NCBI RefSeq assembly: GCF_017888745.1
Contig: NZ_JAGHFM010000076.1
Coordinates: forward strand, 1 to 35,527
Reading direction: 5' to 3'
Source of the DNA: Terrisporobacter sp.
Lineage (GTDB): Bacteria > Bacillota > Clostridia > Peptostreptococcales > Peptostreptococcaceae
DNA length: 35,527 bases
Part shown: positions 34,588-35,527 of the stretch, one piece after another
Layout: the number at the start of each line of letters is the position of its first letter
Position numbering within the stretch: the stretch's first letter is position 1
Program-made: the position numbers and the translations under genes
Notes under the pieces: generated by a model
Seen by the model: the letters and a program-made list of their open reading frames with translations, nothing else
What the model was told of the DNA's origin: nothing
Database searches by the model: none

Positions 34588-34664
34588 AACCTATTATCTT
34601 AAGCAACGGACGAAGTCGTTGGCGATATGAGAGAAGCGAATTTTTTTATGCAAGGAGGGGGAAG

Positions 34665-35459
34665 ATGGATAAAAAAGGTGATAGAGTATATAACATGTTA
34701 AAAAGATTAGAAAATCTTAAATATAAGTTAATACTAGATTCTTTATTAGTAGGAGCGTCAGTAGGTTTTGTAATTGTATTCCATCGAATCATATTATCAA
34801 GCTTAAGTCATAAGTTTACTAATTTTTATGAAAAAGCAAGTAGTAATTATTTATTAATACCAATAATTTTTTCAGTACTTATACTATTAGGATACATAGT
34901 TGGAAAAATGGTGAAAAAAGAACCAATGATTAGTGGTAGTGGTATTCCACAAGTTACAGGAGTTTTGACTAGGAACTTAAAACAGAATTGGTTTAGTGTA
35001 CTATTTTACAAATTTGTTGGAGGATTAATTTGTTTAGTAGCAGGTCTTTCTTTAGGGCGAGAGGGCCCTTCTGTTCAAATGGGTGCTTGTATTGGAGAAG
35101 GTATTTCTGAAAAAACTAATAAATTAGATAATGAAAAGAAATATTTAATAACAAGCGGATCTAGTGCAGGACTGTCTGCAGCATTCAATGCCCCAATATC
35201 GGGGGTGATGTTTTCTCTAGAGGAAACCCATAAAAATTTTTCGCCATTAGTTTTAGTATCGGCTATGATAGCCTCGCTTACAGCTGACTTTATTTCAAAA
35301 AATTTCTTTGGATTGACTCCATCATTGTATTTTCCAAAGCTTAATTCATTACCACTTAAATATTATTGGGGACTTATATTATTAGGAATTATAATAGGGA
35401 TAAGTGGAGTAATATATTGCAAAGGATTATTAAAACACAAAACTTATACACAAAAATAA
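34665..35459 (+). CDS. ClC-family chloride channel/exchanger, frameshifted and partial
   Basis: This membrane protein has the ClC signature motifs GSGIPQ, GREGPSVQMG (with the gating Glu) and SAAFNAPISGVMFSLEE, so it is a chloride-type ClC rather than the fluoride-specific subtype. The first 264 aa are read here; family members are about 400-500 aa. The track start at 34566 is unlikely: ATG 34665 has AAGGAGGGGG just upstream. At 35451-35459 the frame hits TAA, but the overlapping frame from 35456 continues with a plausible ClC sequence to the window end. A single A missing from the short A-run would explain it. Mutation, slippage or sequence error cannot be told apart here. Confidence 0.85.
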   Translation: MDKKGDRVYNMLKRLENLKYKLILDSLLVGASVGFVIVFHRIILSSLSHKFTNFYEKASSNYLLIPIIFSVLILLGYIVGKMVKKEPMISGSGIPQVTGVLTRNLKQNWFSVLFYKFVGGLICLVAGLSLGREGPSVQMGACIGEGISEKTNKLDNEKKYLITSGSSAGLSAAFNAPISGVMFSLEETHKNFSPLVLVSAMIASLTADFISKNFFGLTPSLYFPKLNSLPLKYYWGLILLGIIIGISGVIYCKGLLKHKTYTQK

Positions 35460-35527
35460 ATTTATCAACAGAGATAAAGTGTATTATACCTTTTGTGATA
35501 ACAGGTATAATGGGGATAACGTTACCT
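35456..35527 (+). pseudogene. Out-of-frame continuation of the ClC gene
   Basis: Read from 35456 (a -1 shift from the upstream frame), the sequence is open to the window end. It encodes INLSTEIKCIIPF followed by VITGIMGITLP, a segment of the kind expected next in a ClC protein. It has no start codon or ribosome binding site of its own, so it is the remainder of the upstream gene, cut by the window edge. Confidence 0.6.

Noticed and set aside
34600-34664. Possible fluoride riboswitch before the ClC gene
   Set aside because: The sequence does not fit the fluoride motif as I remember it, and the channel has the chloride-type GREGP motif rather than fluoride-type features.
34566-34664. Upstream extension of the ClC ORF
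   Set aside because: The added 33 residues come from the repeat and leader region; ATG 34665 has an excellent ribosome binding site.

Overview
The window is AT-rich, Gram-positive-type clostridial DNA. Genes are mostly on the + strand, with strong Shine-Dalgarno sequences and clear intrinsic terminators. Its centre is a complete carbonyl and methyl branch Wood-Ljungdahl (CODH/ACS) cluster, in the order cooS-cooC-fhs-fchA-folD-metV-metF-lpd-cooC-acsD-acsC-acsE-acsB-gcvH-acsV. From memory this is the order seen in Clostridioides difficile and relatives, so the source is probably an acetogenic or facultatively acetogenic member of the Peptostreptococcaceae. I cannot fix the genus or species by eye.

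Region 1 (1-10.7 kb) is housekeeping: pepD on the - strand, then mutS2, a DUF523 gene and argS. It continues with two hypothetical genes that converge with only 3 bp between their stop codons (309 aa on +, 66 aa on -). A B12-binding radical SAM (DUF4080-type) gene follows, overlapping a TPR-protein gene.

Region 2 (11.2-29.5 kb) is the Wood-Ljungdahl cluster, preceded by a gene-free stretch of about 530 bp. Fhs, FchA, FolD and MetF/MetV carry formate to methyl-THF. AcsE moves the methyl group to the corrinoid protein AcsCD. CooS makes CO, and AcsB joins CO, methyl and CoA. Two CooC-type ATPases supply nickel maturation, and AcsV re-reduces the corrinoid. FolD appears to have lost three residues needed for cyclohydrolase activity, which explains the separate fchA. 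An orphan lpd and gcvH sit in the cluster without the rest of a glycine cleavage or 2-oxoacid dehydrogenase system. Several intercistronic hairpins lack U-tracts and may set transcript stoichiometry.

Region 3 (29.5-34.3 kb) looks like a nickel (or similar transition metal) acquisition and handling island serving CODH/ACS. It holds a 45-aa His/Cys-rich peptide absent from the ORF track and an ABC importer (lipoprotein, FecCD-type permease, ATPase with a His-rich tail). The ATPase is interrupted by an in-frame TAG. A second unit has its own near-consensus promoter: a CooT-type nickel-binding protein, a DUF3842 protein and a 104-aa His-rich protein. Three of these proteins share a DHVH motif within His-rich tails.

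Region 4 (34.3 kb to the end) has a tRNA-Ser(GCU) behind a perfect consensus promoter, then a ClC-family chloride channel gene with an apparent single-base frameshift, running off the window.
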